Assembly: GCA_028554755.1 (NCBI GenBank)
Contig: JAPTOF010000012.1
Coordinates: forward strand, 2,808,501 to 2,872,500
Source of the DNA: Cordia subcordata
Taxonomy: Eukaryota > Streptophyta > Magnoliopsida > Boraginales > Cordiaceae
Reading direction: 5' to 3'
DNA length: 64,000 nt
Below the pieces are notes generated by a model. That model was not told the origin of the DNA. It searched no databases and saw only the letters and a program-made list of their open reading frames with translations. The position numbers and the translations under genes were made by a program. Every line of letters starts with the position of its first letter. Position 1 is the first letter of the stretch. This document shows positions 11,708-23,150 of the stretch, piece by piece.

Positions 11708-13042
11708 CTAAGTAGTATCAAAATCTAAGTACATTCTATAAGCGTCTCGATCGGAAGAATAGTAACCCTGAATAAGAGTATCCACTTGGAAGCCAAGCTT
11801 GTTGTAAAGACTCATGGCTGCAATTCTCGACGGGTCTACATGAAGTGTTATGCGGTGGATATTCCTAGTTCTGCATTTCTCAATTGCTTCTCTCATCAAT
11901 GCTTCTCCAAGGCCTCGCCTTCTATAGTTCTCTTTAACTGCATCTCCCATTAAAGAAAAAGAAAAGCACAATTTAGACAGAAATTGCAAAAGAAAATTCT
12001 CAAAATACTAGTCAATAATTTCATTCAGGATGATTTTGTAACAATACTTTCATCAAATCCACCAGTGAAGATACGGACAGCAGTTGGACCGTTTCTTTCT
12101 TTCTTTTCGGATCCAAAGCAGCTAGACTATAATTTATAAACTAGCATCATCAAGAAAACGTAATTACTCATAATTGACCCATTATGTATTGATTAAGACA
12201 GCCGATCTCGGGTTTAAGTCTAAAATACATTGGACTTCACAGCTTGCCTAAAATGCATCGCATCCTTTGTTATCAAAAGTCTTTTGCAATTCTTTTTCTT
12301 TTACTTTATAAAATTCACTCATAATTTTGCTTTACTTTCTAAAACATAACATCTGTCTCCCTTTCCTTTCTAAAGTTTACAGTGCTTAATTTAATTATGA
12401 GAGATTTTTAAAACACAGAGGTCTCGTGCTCTTTAGAAACATCACAGAGATCCCAAGAAGTTAACATCACAGGGATCCAAAGAAGTTTTCCTTAGCTTAA
12501 TATATGCACCCTAAAAAGTCATTATTTTCCCCAATATTCTAACATAAATGATTGATACTTATTCTTTTGCTTTAGCTCGGCTGAGAAATCCCAACAAATC
12601 ACTGATAAACATCACATAACTCCATCCAATTCTTTTATTGGAAATGTATTCTTCCTAACCAATTACACCAACAAAACAAAGAGACAGAAAATACACGAAT
12701 GCCAATAATAGTATTAATTTTTTTTTTAAATCTAAATTCAGTAAGAATTAAGACGCAAAAATGAAGAGAATGAGTAAAGGAACCTGCTAATTTAGTGATG
12801 GAAGCAAAGAGAGAAGAAGGCCAAGAGAACATGACATAGCCAGCTACTTCTGCTTTATCAACATCATGATGGGGACGAGCAGAAAGCAACCCACTGTTCT
12901 TCTTTCTGAGTTCTTCATCCAAGTATCGAGCAAGCGATTCGTGCTTCGGGAATATCTTCTTCTCGGTTCGGACAATATCTTCAACCACTTTATCGTAGTT
13001 TGCCGAGGTTTTCTTCAACTCCGATATCACCCAGTTCGCCAT
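11708..13042 (-). CDS. GNAT-family N-acetyltransferase, two exons, 162 aa
   Basis: Exon 1 is 13042-12784 (86 codons plus one base) and exon 2 is 11937-11708; the GT-AG junction creates a valine codon and keeps frame. The product has the GNAT acetyl-CoA signature RxxGxG (YRRRGLGEALM, about residues 91-101), the preceding beta-strand GYVMFSWP/ASITKLAV, and the C-terminal pattern RITLHVDPSRIAAMSLYNKLGF typical of N-terminal (Naa-type) and related acetyltransferases, ending near a DAYRMYLDF strand. It should transfer acetyl from acetyl-CoA to an amine, plausibly a protein N-terminus or lysine; the substrate cannot be told. There is no signal peptide or membrane segment. The 847-bp intron contains no other gene. 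Confidence 0.9.
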
Positions 13043-14856
13043 GTTCTCTGTCCGGCGTGGTCGTCGTGGGGGGTGTTGCTGAAATTACACATACAACTGC
13101 TTGTACTTCTTTGGGTCTTTTTTTTTTCCTTTTTTTTTTTTTTAAAGTTTCTCAATTAATTCTTCCTATAATCTTTGAACTACACCATTTGTGTGCGCCT
13201 TTTAATCTAGTTAGTTTGCTTAACACATGTTGCACAAAAACTAACAAAAATTGTATGAAAAACGCATGTAACGATAAAAAAAAAAATTTGAGAGAGTTTT
13301 TTTCTTCGTTAATTTTTAAATCAAAAACGTTAATTAAACCAATATTGTCTAATTGTCAATAATTCTAAATTAAAAAAAAAAACACACTTTGATAATTTAA
13401 GCATCTAATTATTCCAGGGGTCGTGGTTAGAGACCATATGAGTAATTAACCCTTTACTTTTTTTTGTAGCTTTTTGAACTTTTCCTGATGTTTTATTGAC
13501 GGGCGAGTGCTGTATGTTGTGATGGTGTGGATGGGTTTCCTTGCGCTTCAAGATGCTTATTATATTGGATGCGCATGCTTGGGGGTGGTTGATGTTATTC
13601 ACTGGATATTTTTTTCGACATTCATGGCTTTCCCTCTCCCCTCACTGGTTAGGACTTAGGAATTTTCTTTTTTGGGCTTAAAGTTGTTCTACTTTTCGTT
13701 TCTATGGTATTGGGCTTTCTACTAGCCTCTTCTGGTTTGGGCCATGTATTTGGATTCATTCACGTACTTGTTGGGCCAAGTCCACTAGGCATGAAGTTTG
13801 CATCTCCGTTTTGATTCAATAAAGTTTGCTTCCAACGATTAGAAAACAGTTCACGTATTTGCATTCAGTTTTTATTATGCACTGGAAATCAGAAACAGAA
13901 GTGGACGATACTCTGTTATCACAAAAAACAAGCAAATGAAACATTTTGAGCTTAACTCCCATCAACCATGTTAAGAAAATGGGATTTGCTAAATTAAAAA
14001 TCACACAAAATCTTTTGTAAAGATACAAAGTAGAACTTCCATTAAATTACAAATCACATAAAATCTTTCGTGAAGATAAAAAGTCTCCTATTAGACCATT
14101 GAGTCAGTTACACAATCGTAGGCCCGACATGCATATAAGAATATTGGTTTATCACGATCGGATGACCGTTACTTGATGGAAGAACTTACCTGCAATTAAA
14201 ACGTTTTGCAAGAAAATTAGCACATTGCTCATCTCCTAATTAGCCTAAAGAGGCAAATTCTTTTGATCTCATACTGACCAGCGTGCTAATATGCCAAGGA
14301 CACCAGCTGTATAAACGAACATGGTTTAGCTGGTACAACTCATCTCATAATTCGGTGGAAGGATCCATCACCTTTTTTCAAAACTTTTTTTTTTTTTTTT
14401 TAATCAAGTCAATGTGAAAGTGCTTTTAGTATCTAGCACTTTGTGCACTTTTAATAAGCAAAAAGGTTGTAAAGTTGGCAAAAGGCAAATTCGAAATCAA
14501 TCCCAACATAAAAACTATTCCAAATTTGGCTACAGTTATAAATTTTATAGTATAACAATCCCCTTAATGTTTGTTCCTCTCAAATTTAAAATATCTAATC
14601 CTGATAAAAATTTAAATATATAATCATGTTAAAAATTACTAAAATTTTATCATAAAAACTAATTGATTAATATGAGAAGTGATCCAAAATCTTATCTTGA
14701 GGTCTTAATTTTTAAAATTTTTCCATGTGAAACTTTTATATATTATAAAAAATCACAAAACATTGCTGCACAACCACGTGTAGTAAATGATCAAACTTTG
14801 ATCAGTTTCTAATGGTAGAGCCAAAGGCAAATAAAAGTTACGAGAAGAATTTCTAA
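13043..14856. other. Intergenic DNA upstream of the GNAT gene
   Basis: This holds the presumed GNAT promoter (a poly-T tract at 13118-13143 lies 75-100 bases upstream of the ATG) and then AT-rich sequence with no supported gene. A short related pair (AATCACACAAAATCTTTTGT near 13998, AATCACATAAAATCTTTCGT near 14050) suggests a small local duplication. Confidence 0.45.
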
Positions 14857-15084
14857 GGACTCGTTTGGATTAGTTTTTTTTTTAAAGTATTTTTCTAATT
14901 TTTTTAAAGTGATTTTTTTAGCTAAAAATTATGGCTACTGAAAATAGTTGAAATTAAGATTTTTTTTTTCTCTAGAGTTTCTGCTTATTATGAAATCTAA
15001 TCAAAATACTCATTGCAAAAAATATATACTCTTCTAAGAAAAAAAAATACTTTTCATGAAAAAAAAAATCAATCTAAAAAGGCC
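14857..15084. mobile_element. AT-rich foldback (MITE-like) element
   Basis: The left end GGACTCGTTTGGATTAGTTTT and the reverse complement of the right end, GGCCTTTTTAGATTGATTTT, are similar; the interior is AT-rich with poly-A/poly-T. Similar termini recur at 24.2, 25.4 and 31.5 kb, so this is a dispersed family of short inverted-repeat elements. I could not find a clean target duplication. Confidence 0.5.
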
Positions 15085-16700
15085 GTGAAGATGACTGTTT
15101 ATTATTATTTTCTTTAAGTGATCTTTAACCAGATGGGAAAGGGAACCAGAGAAAAAAAACACGCTTGATTGACGCGGCCCTAATGCATATCGGATATTTC
15201 TTGTTTTTTTGTTTTTTTTTTTGGAGCTAAAATATTTCTATCGTTGGCTTAAAAATTACATTTTAATCAAATCATGTGGTGTTCAAGCTTCAAAATACTT
15301 AGCTAATAAACCTAAAAGTGTGCCATTCACGTTCATGTATATGAGTTGGACAGTGGATATCACGAGATAGATATCAAGTTGGATGGTGGATATCATGATT
15401 CATCAAGTCGATTTTTTTTTTTTCCTTCTGAAAAAACTTGCACTAGAAAATAACTCTTTTTGCCTCCAAATTTCTAGACTCGTTTTCTCTTATATATAAT
15501 TATTATCATTTTTTAAATTTTTTTATTTTTTATTTATTTTTTAAACTACCCCCTTGGATTTGAACTCAAGATTTTAGCCACTTGAGCTTAATCCCTAATT
15601 ATTATCATTAAGCGTGAGCATCAACAATTTCGTCAAGACAACAACTTTAATTTTTCCATGCTACTAATTGATCAACTTGTGGAGCTGCCTCCTCTTTATT
15701 GAATGTATACCTTATAATTTGCTTATGGTTTCAGTTTCAACATTTTATGAGAAAAATTCAATAAAAGTGAATTATTTTATTAGGCTAACTACTCTTTATT
15801 GAATGTCTTTAGTTACGACACAATTTAAATTTAAATCATTCATATCATAATGTACAATATTATGAGAAAAATTCAATAATAGTGAATTATTTTATTTTGC
15901 AATTGTATTATTAATACTCAAATATAGTTTTATTAACATTATGAGATCCAAGTGTCCATGCAATACAATTGATCTTTGGGCCTGTTTGGGTTAAATTTTT
16001 TCAAGAAAAAGCCTTTTTTATTCAAAAATAATTTTTTCTTGTAATAATTATTTAATTTGACTTCTAAAAAAATTAAAACATAAATACAACTAAAAGAAGG
16101 CTTAAATATGATGTTTTTTAAAAGTCAAGATTTTTAATTTCTGAAAGAATATGTTTTTTTTTCAAAATTTATTAAAAATAATACTTTAAAAAAAAGTCAA
16201 TTCAACATGTCAATTGTCCAATGGCTAAAGTCTACAAGCAACTTTCCACCTAAGGAAAAGCGAGAAACTACGGCTCAATCGAATTGGTTTTTTTAAGTAT
16301 TATTTTGCACAGTTTTTAAAAATATAATTTTCAAAAAATAGTTGAAATGAAACTATTTGACAAATTTTATATTTTTGAAAAAATTAATTCAAATAATTAA
16401 TTATAAAATTAAAATTAAAAGATACCTTATTATCAGGTGAAAAGAACAAGAACAATTCAAATGGACCTTCTACTTAAATCTTCCACAAAGAGCTAAGCAA
16501 CAGCGCACGCAACGTCTCATGCTTATCCCCGCGATCAACGGACCTGAAAGAAGCCAGGTAAGCAGGAACTACGTGAAAACCACTCGATCTGATGCGCTGT
16601 ATCCCACGATCCACTCAACCTTAAAAGCCTCGACTTGGATACCCCAACGCCCATAATTCCTGTCCTGCACTGTCACCATTCTCAGCACTTCACATAAACT
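15085..16700. other. AT-rich intergenic DNA, no supported gene
   Basis: No coding region is visible. GGGCCTGTTTGGGTTAAATT at 15978 resembles a foldback terminus, with a degenerate partner near 16190-16220. The last 200 bases are less AT-rich and probably contain the promoter and leader of the small peptide gene that follows. Confidence 0.45.
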
Positions 16701-16796
16701 TCACAGGTACGTTTGATATATTTCTCGAAGTTCTTGAAAAATCATTTTCTTTTTTTTCTTTTTTTGTTTGGGGTCTTGTTTATCTCTTTATCTATC

Positions 16797-16913
16797 ATGG
16801 GGAGCTTTGAGCAGCAAGTGAAGGAGAGGGCTAAAGAGCTCAAGGTTTTCTTCAAGAAAGTGGGTGATTCATGCAAGAAAGGGTGGTACAAGGTTAAGAA
16901 CTTCAAGCGCTGA
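16797..16913 (+). CDS. Small basic peptide, 38 aa
   Basis: The ATG at 16797 opens a 38-residue frame beginning MGSFEQQVKERAKELKVFF and ending in KVKNFKR. It is rich in lysine and forms a likely amphipathic helix, with one cysteine (GDSCKKGW). It resembles short conserved plant peptides that annotation usually calls uncharacterised; I infer no function. A leader with pyrimidine-rich sequence precedes it, and a T-rich 3' region follows. An in-frame ATG at 16713 would add a hydrophobic 28-residue extension (FLFFLFLFGVLFISL), which could be a membrane anchor, but that part is low-complexity poly-T coding and I prefer the shorter form. A possible donor, CAG/GTACGT, lies at 16705 in the leader. Confidence 0.6.
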   Translation: MGSFEQQVKERAKELKVFFKKVGDSCKKGWYKVKNFKR

Positions 16914-17271
16914 GCTTACCCTCTCATTTTTTCTTGATTTTATCGAACAAGTTTGTTCTTTTTTTTTTTTTTTGTCAATTTTCTTGTGATGTTGAAGAGT
17001 TTTGTTTTTGGGTAATGCCTTTTGTAATGTAAAAAGGGTTATGTTAATGGTTATTGTTATTCTTGAGAGCGTTTGTTTATTAGTATTTTATTTCCTACAT
17101 ATTCTTTGATTTATAGATTAAATTTTGTTTCGATATTGATGTAAGGTTGTCTCCGGTTGATGAAAATTATTAATTTTGCAATTTCTGTTCCCTTCATAAA
17201 ACCATAAATTGTTTATTTTAGCACTTATTTGTATTCCTTGGAAGATTTCTCCAAACAAGAAACAAATTGGG

Positions 17272-17425
17272 AGGTAATTTTAATGTGGCCGATTTCCCCT
17301 CTTTTGCAATCAGTTTCGCTACAGCACCCGTTGCACTAGCTAATTGTACACCCTTTCCAAGTGTGATTTCTATGTTATGTATGGCCGTGCCTAAGGACAT
17401 ATCGGTTGAAGGAGATTCTTCTTTT
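17272..17425 (-). pseudogene. rpl2: Plastid rpl2 exon 2 fragment (nuclear plastid DNA)
   Basis: The minus-strand reading contains [20 protein letters not shown] and [18 protein letters not shown], the start of exon 2 of chloroplast ribosomal protein L2. Homology stops after KLP at about 17275, and the rest of the protein is absent. Several residues differ from the usual plastid form (for example [10 protein letters not shown]), consistent with neutral drift in the nucleus. It is too short to function. Confidence 0.85.
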
Positions 17426-17445
17426 TGATCAATCAAAACCTTATG

Positions 17446-17601
17446 CATGAAGATAATCAATTCGGTCGTTGTGGTCAGACTCTATTATGGATTTCTGACC
17501 ACATTCTCCATAGGGCCCTCTTATCTCTTCCTTCTCCGAGCTCAAGAAGGAACCAAGAAGAAGGTATCAGCAACCACTAGTTTTATTACGGGACAGCTCA
17601 T
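17446..17601 (+). pseudogene. ycf1: Plastid ycf1 (TIC214) N-terminal fragment (nuclear plastid DNA)
   Basis: The frame reads [20 protein letters not shown], then [20 protein letters not shown] and [11 protein letters not shown], matching the first membrane region of plastid Ycf1/TIC214 with an internal deletion before EGT. Homology ends at GGACAGCTCAT (17601), where a poly-T foldback-like sequence begins. It lies head to head with the rpl2 fragment, in the order and orientation these genes have in one copy of the plastid inverted repeat, but with all the DNA between them missing. Confidence 0.85.
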
Positions 17602-18344
17602 TTTTTTTAAAAGCACTTCAATTAAAATTTTTTTTTAGTTTAATCTACATACTTATTCAAAAAAGATGTATTTTTTGAAAGAAAAGAGTCATTAAAAAAA
17701 GCCAATCTGAAGAGGCCCTAATTCTGTCGAGTGAATGATATCTATGTAATTAAGAAATTGATCTGTTTGCAATATTGTGATTTTACGTGTTGATGCATCT
17801 GCTGTAAACATTATACTTTTACAATTTATATTCAAAATTAAGATTTTTTTTTTTTTGCCCTTTTACAATAATGCTATTTAGTTTTAAGATTTACTGCGCA
17901 CAAAAATGGCCCAAGCCTAGAGACTATTGAGAAAAGGAATCCAAAGAGTCAAAAAGAATAATGAGAAAGTCCATGCCCAGCAAAAAGAATGAGAAGCCCA
18001 AGAAAGGTTTGGCAGGCCTGACAAGAAAGCCCAAGGGGGGCAAGTGGTGTAGTGGGGGACGACCACGTCCAAATTTACGAGTTATCCGAATCCCCTTAGA
18101 CCTGCGTCTAGATTGCCGATAAAGTTTCCTAATTTAAGGCCCGTTTAAAAATTGAGTGTTTCCATGAAAAAATTTGCTTCACAGTCCGGAGTTTGAAAAC
18201 TGTATCATTGAGAATGGTGCCTTCACAGTTCATAATATTGTCATCTCTTAGGAATTCCAATTCACATTAGACCATCAAACCACTTGTCGAAGACATTATG
18301 GTGATAGCGGACCGCAAACAGATCAGTCAAGTAGGTAAAAGACG
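17602..18344. other. Intergenic DNA, no supported gene
   Basis: 17602-17718 resembles half of an AT-rich foldback (right terminus AAAAAAAGCCAATCTGAAGAGGCCC) abutting the ycf1 fragment. 17880-18140 is less AT-rich and has repeated AAGCCCAAG phrases but no reading frame I can support. Confidence 0.4.
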
Positions 18345-18762
18345 TTTGTTAGGCAGTTAGCTATTGACTGGTGCTTTGCTTACATTCCCCCTATTTTCAA
18401 AGAAAATTTTGTAAACGCTTGTTATCCCACTGATACACAGTGTACTAGTAAATAGGAAAAGCGAATTGAGATTTTTAACGACCGATGCAAGCTGAGGATA
18501 GAACATGTTTAGTCCCTCGCCCTTGTGAGGCTCTCGTGAACCATCATAATTAGTGAACAAGTGTAAAATAAGTTGTTTGAGTAAATTCTTAAATTGTGGA
18601 AGCAAAGGACAGAAAAGTGAGCCTGCCCCAGCACACCTATTTCTTGTTCCCGAGAGATGAGAATGTTTGTTAGACAAGTTAGCTATTGGCTGAGTTGTTT
18701 ATATTCTCCCTATTTTAAAAGAAATTTTTATAAATATGTTTGTACTTATTGATATGAGATAA
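18345..18762 (+). repeat. Diverged local direct duplication (about 105 bp units)
   Basis: The stretch from about 18345 (TTTGTTAGGCAGTTAGCTATTGACTG) and the stretch from about 18665 (TTTGTTAGACAAGTTAGCTATTGGCTG) are related over some 100 bases, including CCCTATTTTCAAAGAAAATTTT against CCCTATTTTAAAAGAAATTTTT. The second copy is the site into which the SINE inserted. Confidence 0.65.
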
Positions 18763-18778
18763 GACCCATGTATTTCTT

Positions 18779-19034
18779 TTTTCAAAATGGTTAACCAAAG
18801 GAGAACCCCTTTCTCACCTGGCCAGAGGCCCCTTAACCAGGCGGGAGGTAAATCGAGGGATGTGCGTGAGTGGCAGCCCGACCAGGGAGAGGACCAACGG
18901 GCGTGGAAATCCAGCAACAGCCCCCGCAATATTTCAGCGGAGTACTGCCGCCACACGAACTCGATCCCGCGTTGTCAGGGTGTCTCCACCCTAATCACCT
19001 GGCCACTTACCAACTCACCTATGCCCCTGGGGGC
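18779..19034 (-). mobile_element. tRNA-derived SINE, 256 bp, with 16-bp target duplication
   Basis: The body is flanked by identical 16-bp direct repeats GACCCATGTATTTCTT at 18763-18778 and 19035-19050. On the minus strand the head contains a box A-like TAGGTGAGTTGG and, about 45 bases later, a box B-like GGATCGAGTTC, the internal Pol III promoter of a tRNA-derived SINE. The body ends CCATTTTG followed by an A-rich tail next to the target repeat. Its base composition is much richer in GC than its surroundings. It encodes nothing. The intact target duplication means the insertion is fairly recent. Confidence 0.85.
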
Positions 19035-19050
19035 GACCCATGTATTTCTT

Positions 19051-20266
19051 GATTCTCAGTAATGGCCAACCTTCATCTTGATTGTGGAGTATTTGCAGTT
19101 TGCTCCACAACCTTCCCCAGTCACGCTTTTTGCAAAATCAGATCTAGTGTTACATTATGAGATTATTTGGTCAGATATTTGAGCTTTTTTTTAAAATAAA
19201 TAAATAAAAAAGAAACATAGTAGTGACTAAACTTTCAAAACTATAGCAGCTGAAAATTTGTTAAATTAATTTTCTAAAATTCTCTAAGGTTATATGTTGT
19301 ATATGTTACAATATATAAAAAGTCTCACATAAAAAAATCTAGATCACTATACAAAGGTCTTGGTTACTCTTTATATAAATCAGTTGGTTTTTATGATAAA
19401 ACATTGACTCAGTCGTTCTTCAAACTATGATGACATCTATTGCCGGATCTCTTGTTAAAATTGTATCCATTAACTTAATTTCTAAAAATTGTAAATAACC
19501 TTCAACCCCTTAAATATAATATCTCGTTTTTCTTCTACAATAGAAACTCACTTTAGAATAGCATTGGATCATTTGGCTCACAAACATCATTGGATCATTT
19601 TGCTCACAAATTTTACGATGAGGTATAATACATGCCATTCACTTATAATTTAACTAATTAGCTAACCTTTTTCTTGTTCACATAATTAGTTACGTATCCC
19701 CTAATTTATAAAGCGAATCTCATAATCCTTTGTACTTTTAAAAATATGACACACTTTCCTTTCTATTTATTTTTGACATTTATTAACAAAATTATTACAA
19801 AAATCATGAGATAAATGTATATTTTAACTCTTTATAATATCCTGACATGCATCAGTACACTCCTCATGCCATAAAAAGTAACATTTGTGATACAAAAATA
19901 TAAATGTGAATTTTAAATTTTTATCATAATTTGCTACCCACCATCTCAACTGATCATTGGCCACAAGAAATTTGTATGCATATTCTGAAACTATAAAATA
20001 CTATAAATCTTTATTAACATTTTTTTTTATCAAGAATGATAAAATATTTTACATAAACATAAAATAAAATACAAAAAATAACAAATTTTTATAATTCTAA
20101 CTCGTGAAAAAAGAGAAAAAGAAAGAAAAGAAAAGAAAAGAGCGAAGAGTACACGTCCAAACAAAAAGTTGCGGCCTAAGCCGCTACACTACGAGCAATA
20201 GGAAAGCAAATCTTGACTGACATTAAATCAAACATTTAGAGTTCAACATTTTTTAGCTCCCGTGAG
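19051..20266. other. AT-rich intergenic DNA upstream of the first PPR gene
   Basis: No coding region is visible. 20100-20160 is purine-rich (AAAAGAGAAAAAGAAAG-type) just before the PPR gene and may lie in its promoter. Confidence 0.4.
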
Positions 20267-23150
20267 GTGACACCAATGTTGAAGGTCGGCAAGGCTGCTG
20301 CTAGTGCAGCCATACCCACCAGGGTTTTGAGGGTTTTAGGAACCCTATTCTCATCATTATCATCTTCTTCTTCTTCTTCGTCTTATTGTTCATCTCAACC
20401 AACGTTTACACCAAAAGAGGACACGCTTTTCTACAGCCTAGTGCAGGCGTGGGAACCATCAGCTTCTGTGATACCAATCCTTGACCAGTGGGTCACCGCA
20501 GCAAAACCCATCCTCCAAGATGATGTCAGAAGGATCATCAAACAGTTCAGGAATCACAAACGTTTCAAGCATGCCCTTGAGGTGCATTACCTATCATAGC
20601 TTTGCATCATCATTATTATTGTTATTATTTTGTTCCAAATGATCTCTTTTTTTTCTCTTTTTTTTTTGGTAAAATTTGAGTATTTTTAAGTGATATTTTG
20701 CTGCTAATTTTTGTGGGTTTTGGTGTTTCTGTTAATACAACTGTCTTAAAAAATTTTAGTTGGACCATTTCTGTGTCTTTCTCGTGCTCTTTGTGGTGAT
20801 GCTTTATGTTGTTAAGAAAATGGCTTATAAGTTGTAAGTTGGTGTCTTGAATTTAAGTAAAACCGCGGGGTACGATTCTGAATACGTAGGTTTGAGACCA
20901 AGACAGTTACTTTTCAACTCATTGAACTAGTCTCAGTTGTGGTGGTGTCTGACATTCTTCTTCGTTTATCTTCGTTTTAAGTTAGACGCGATTTCACGTG
21001 GGTGAAACAAAGAATAAGTGAATGCTCGTCGTATTACTCTAGCTTTCATCATCTAACGAATAATAATTGCTTTGGTTTCAATTAATTTGGTTTGTTTAGT
21101 TCTACGCTTAAACTGCTTAGCTTGAAAGATGGTTTAAGGTAAGGATACCATCAAGTTGGTGAGGCCATGTTGTCATTTGTGATTGATAGCATTTAAGATG
21201 GTTATGCGTTTACAGAACTTGTAGCGCTGCCTAGTGGAGATCTACAAATGAAGAAAAAAAAAAATCATTAAACCTTTTATTCCCCTCAAAGGAAAGAAGA
21301 AAATGGAAAAGCAGAAGGAAAAGGAATGGTTTTCGTGGTCAGATGTGACAAGAGTTAATTAATTGTAGCCATTGTCTCCTGCTTAAACCTGGGAGTTGTT
21401 TTATGCTACGCCTGAGTAACGGGGGAAGAAGTTAAAGTGGGTGAAGTATAACTGGATGCCAGTCTCCCTTGAGAAGATATAGGTTAACCTAAGTTGCAGA
21501 TGAGCAATGCTAAGTGACAAGTTGAGGTCTTTCCATTAGCCACTAGCTAAAGTGTAATGTTCATAAGCTGAAGTTACTAGATCAATAACACTGATAGGAA
21601 CAGCACTTCTAAGGGCTGCTAAAATATTTTGGAGATGTGTACATCTTCTGAATATTACTTTGATCTGCAAGGCCCAGACATGGAGTTCTCTTTTTCTTTT
21701 GTGTGTTCGCACATGTGTGCGTGTCACAAAGAGGGCCTTCTTGATTCGTCACGTGTGCCACAATTTTTCTGAAGCTTTCATGTTACTGCCATGTCATTAA
21801 CTTGTTTGAAATGTCTGCATCAACATGACAATGTATTCTTCATATTTATCCTGAAGATGTTTCTATCACCTTGTTTAGTCTTTCAGTTTTCTGGTTCCTT
21901 AATCCTGCTTATGTCTCATATCCTAGATTTCTGAATGGGTGAGAGACATGAAGTTCTTTGATCTGACACCAGGAGACTTTGCAGTTCAGCTGGATTTGAT
22001 ATCGAAGGTACATGGTCTGGAACAAGCAGAGAAGTATTTTGATAACATCCCTGAAAAATATAGGGTCTTTCAGGTTTACGGTGCTCTTTTGAACTGCTAT
22101 GCTGATTCTAGATCTTTGGAGAAAGCGGAGGCTATCATGCAGAAGATGAGAGAATTGCATTATCGCAAAGTATTGGCTTTCAATGTTTTGCTGACCCTGT
22201 ACTCTCAGATGGGAAAATATGACAAAATAGATTCTCTGGTGCAAGAGATGGAAGAGAAGGGCATTATTCGCGATAAATATTCATTCAATATTCAGTTAAA
22301 TGCATATGTGTCTGCTTCTGACATTGAGGGAATGGAGAAGCTGTTGATGAAGATGGAAATAGATCCTATGATCGTTGTGGGTTGGAATACTTATGTCATA
22401 GCAGCCAAAGGTTATCTGAAAGCCGGTGACGAAGGAAAGGCGTTGACTGTGCTTAAGAAATCTGAGCAACTAATTCGGGGTAGCAAGGTGAACTCTGGTT
22501 ATCAAGTTCTGCTGACTGTCTATGCCAATATGGGGAAAAAGAAAAATGTATATCGGATATGGGATCTGCTCAAGAAGTTTGGGAAGTTTCGGAACATGAG
22601 TTATCTTTGCATGATAAGTTCGTTGGAGAAGTTGAATGACCTTGAGGGTGCAGAGAAGATACTGGAGGAATGGGAAGCAAATAAGGAATATTTTGATATT
22701 CGGATTCCCAACATGCTTGTCACTGCTTATTGTAAGAGAGGTCACTTAGACAAGGCTGAATTGCTGGTGAACAGAATAGCGGATAGTGGGTACAAGCCAG
22801 ATGCAAGTACTTGGAGTCGTATTGCACGTGGATACTGTAAGCATAATAACAAGGAGAAGGCAGTGGAGACGATGAAGAAAGCAATCAACACAAGCGATCC
22901 TGGAGGGAGGCTTGACTTTGCGACTCTGGCTTCCTGTCTGGAGTACTTGAACGGGAAGGGAGATACTGATAGAGCCAAGGAGCTCACACGATTACTAGAT
23001 GAGCGCAATCCGTTCTCTGGCGATCTTAAGGAGCGACTTATGGAGTACATTAGAAGAACTAATCTAGCATCTGAAGAATTTAATGATTCTGAAGGAGAGG
23101 CTGACAAGACGAACTTGGAAGAAGACGTCCTTGAAGGCAGAAGGCTTTAA
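20267..23150 (+). CDS. P-class PPR protein, probably mitochondrial, two exons
   Basis: Exon 1 is 20267-20581 (105 codons, ending CTTGAG/GTGCAT) and exon 2 is 21927-23150 (starting after TCCTAG); joined they encode 512 residues in one frame (HALE then ISEWVRDMKF). The N-terminus is rich in alanine, serine and arginine with few acidic residues, a typical organelle presequence. The rest is degenerate 35-residue helix pairs, for example VLAFNVLLTLYSQMGKYDKI and IRIPNMLVTAYCKRGHLDKA, then an acidic tail. It resembles the Arabidopsis At2g20710 / At4g21705 group of short mitochondrial PPR proteins, which bind organelle RNA. No DYW or E domain is present, so no editing-deaminase activity. The start could instead be the ATG at 20276. 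Intron 1 (1345 bp) carries one arm of a long inverted repeat. Confidence 0.92.
21081..21457 (+). repeat. Long inverted repeat, arm 1 (in PPR intron 1)
   Basis: This 377-bp stretch is nearly identical to the reverse complement of 26907-27286. Both contain the phrases TTTAGTTCTACGCTTAAACT, GTAGATCTCCACTAGGCAGC (as complement here) and GCCTGAGTAACGGGGGAAG. Small differences (poly-A length, single bases) show some age. I recognise no transposon termini. Confidence 0.92.

Noticed and set aside
16713..16796. Hydrophobic N-terminal extension of the small peptide
   Set aside because: It derives from a poly-T tract, and the downstream ATG starts the compositionally distinct peptide. Kept only as an alternative.
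18699..19062. Open frames on both strands across a GC-rich stretch
   Set aside because: They fall in the SINE body, which is non-coding; box A/B and target repeats explain the composition.
22470..23107. Minus-strand open frames inside PPR exon 2
   Set aside because: Shadows of the PPR coding strand.
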